Assembly (NCBI GenBank): GCA_021790075.1
Contig: JAJYIN010000144.1
Location: 1-5,640 of the forward strand
DNA: 5,640 nt
Source of the DNA: Actinomycetes bacterium
GTDB lineage: Bacteria; Actinomycetota; Thermoleophilia; BMS3ABIN01
Reading direction: 5' to 3'
A program made the translations under genes and the position numbers. The notes under the pieces are model-generated. The model searched no databases. It worked only from the letters and a program-made list of their open reading frames with translations, and was not told where the DNA came from. Positions 5,175-5,640 of the stretch are shown here, one piece after another. The stretch's first letter is position 1. Each line of letters opens with the position of its first letter.

Positions 5175-5640
5175 ATGAAACTGCTTCTTCACATCTGCTG
5201 CGCTCCCTGCTCTTCCGCGGCCGTGGAGGCCTGGCGGCCGGAAGCGGCCCAAGTGACAGGCGTCTTTTTCAACCCCAACATCCATCCCTTCAGCGAGCAT
5301 CAGCGCCGGTATGAAACTCTCCTGGATTACGCCGGCAGGATCGCCCTGCCGCTGACCGGCGAGCCGTATTACGATGTGACCGCCTGGCTGCGCATGGTCG
5401 CCGGCCGCGACGAGAAAGGCGTCCGCTGCCGGCCCTGCATTTCCCAGCGTCTGCTTCACACTGCCGAGCTGGCGGCCGCCACCGGTTTTGACGCATTCAG
5501 CACCACGCTGCTGATCAGCCCTTACCAGGAGCACGAGATCATCCAGGAGGAAGGGGAGCGGGCCGCAGCCGCCGCCGGCACCACGTTCGAGTACCGTGAC
5601 CTCCGGCCTCTGTTCCGCCGCAGCCTGGAGCTTTCCCGGA
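5175..5640 (+). CDS. queH: Epoxyqueuosine reductase QueH (DUF208), 3'-truncated by the window edge
   Basis: The 155 visible residues run off the window end; family members are about 180-220 residues, so most of the protein is present. QueH reduces epoxyqueuosine to queuosine at wobble position 34 of tRNAs with GUN anticodons (Asp, Asn, His, Tyr), the last step of queuosine synthesis. It is an iron-sulfur enzyme unrelated to the cobalamin-dependent QueG. Family marks are MKLLLHICCAPC at the N-terminus (C8, C9, C12), FFNPNIHPFSEHQRR (31-45), the second cysteine pair CRPC (85-88) in GVRCRPCISQRL, and FSTTLLISPYQ (108-118) followed by the YRDLRPLFRRSLELSR region. The conserved C-terminal part beyond this lies outside. 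The gene diverges from the DUF3048 gene across 113 bp. Confidence 0.95.
   Translation, partial: MKLLLHICCAPCSSAAVEAWRPEAAQVTGVFFNPNIHPFSEHQRRYETLLDYAGRIALPLTGEPYYDVTAWLRMVAGRDEKGVRCRPCISQRLLHTAELAAATGFDAFSTTLLISPYQEHEIIQEEGERAAAAAGTTFEYRDLRPLFRRSLELSR

Overview
The window is a high-GC bacterial chromosome segment using the standard code. It holds six protein genes in two transcriptional settings. Protein style suggests a Gram-positive lineage: a YebC-ruvC-ruvA-ruvB run, an actinobacterial/Firmicutes-like RuvB C-terminus, a DUF3048 (YerB-like) membrane protein, and QueH rather than QueG. A deep actinobacterial group is my best guess, but I cannot fix the phylum from sequence alone.

Bases 1-2762 are a tight plus-strand operon: the 3' two thirds of a YebC/PmpR/TACO1-family gene, then ruvC, ruvA and ruvB. 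Together RuvABC binds Holliday junctions, drives branch migration (RuvA tetramer plus RuvB hexameric motors) and cleaves them (RuvC). Gaps are 11 bp (yebC-ruvC), 9 bp (ruvC-ruvA) and 44 bp (ruvA-ruvB). The last gap is the most unusual spot in the window. It is built from three imperfect tandem copies of the ruvA-stop/ruvB-start junction, which create two back-to-back micro-ORFs (7 and 6 codons) joined stop-to-start from ruvA to ruvB.

Bases 2763-2977 are an AT-rich intergenic stretch with an inverted repeat after ruvB and a plausible promoter. Bases 2978-3895 encode an exported or membrane-anchored six-bladed PD40 (TolB-type) beta-propeller whose repeats are exactly 44 residues (132 nt) long. 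Its base composition and codon use are clearly less GC-rich than its neighbours, which suggests later acquisition.

Bases 3958-5061 (minus strand, convergent with the propeller gene) encode a DUF3048/YerB-like protein with an N-terminal membrane anchor and a polyproline linker. A short divergent region (5062-5174) carries a reasonable minus-strand promoter and leads to queH at 5175 on the plus strand, cut by the window end. QueH makes queuosine from epoxyqueuosine in tRNA. ruvAB is often followed by queuosine genes in bacteria, so the propeller and DUF3048 genes look like an insertion into that arrangement. I saw no tRNA, rRNA, CRISPR array, transposase or IS end.
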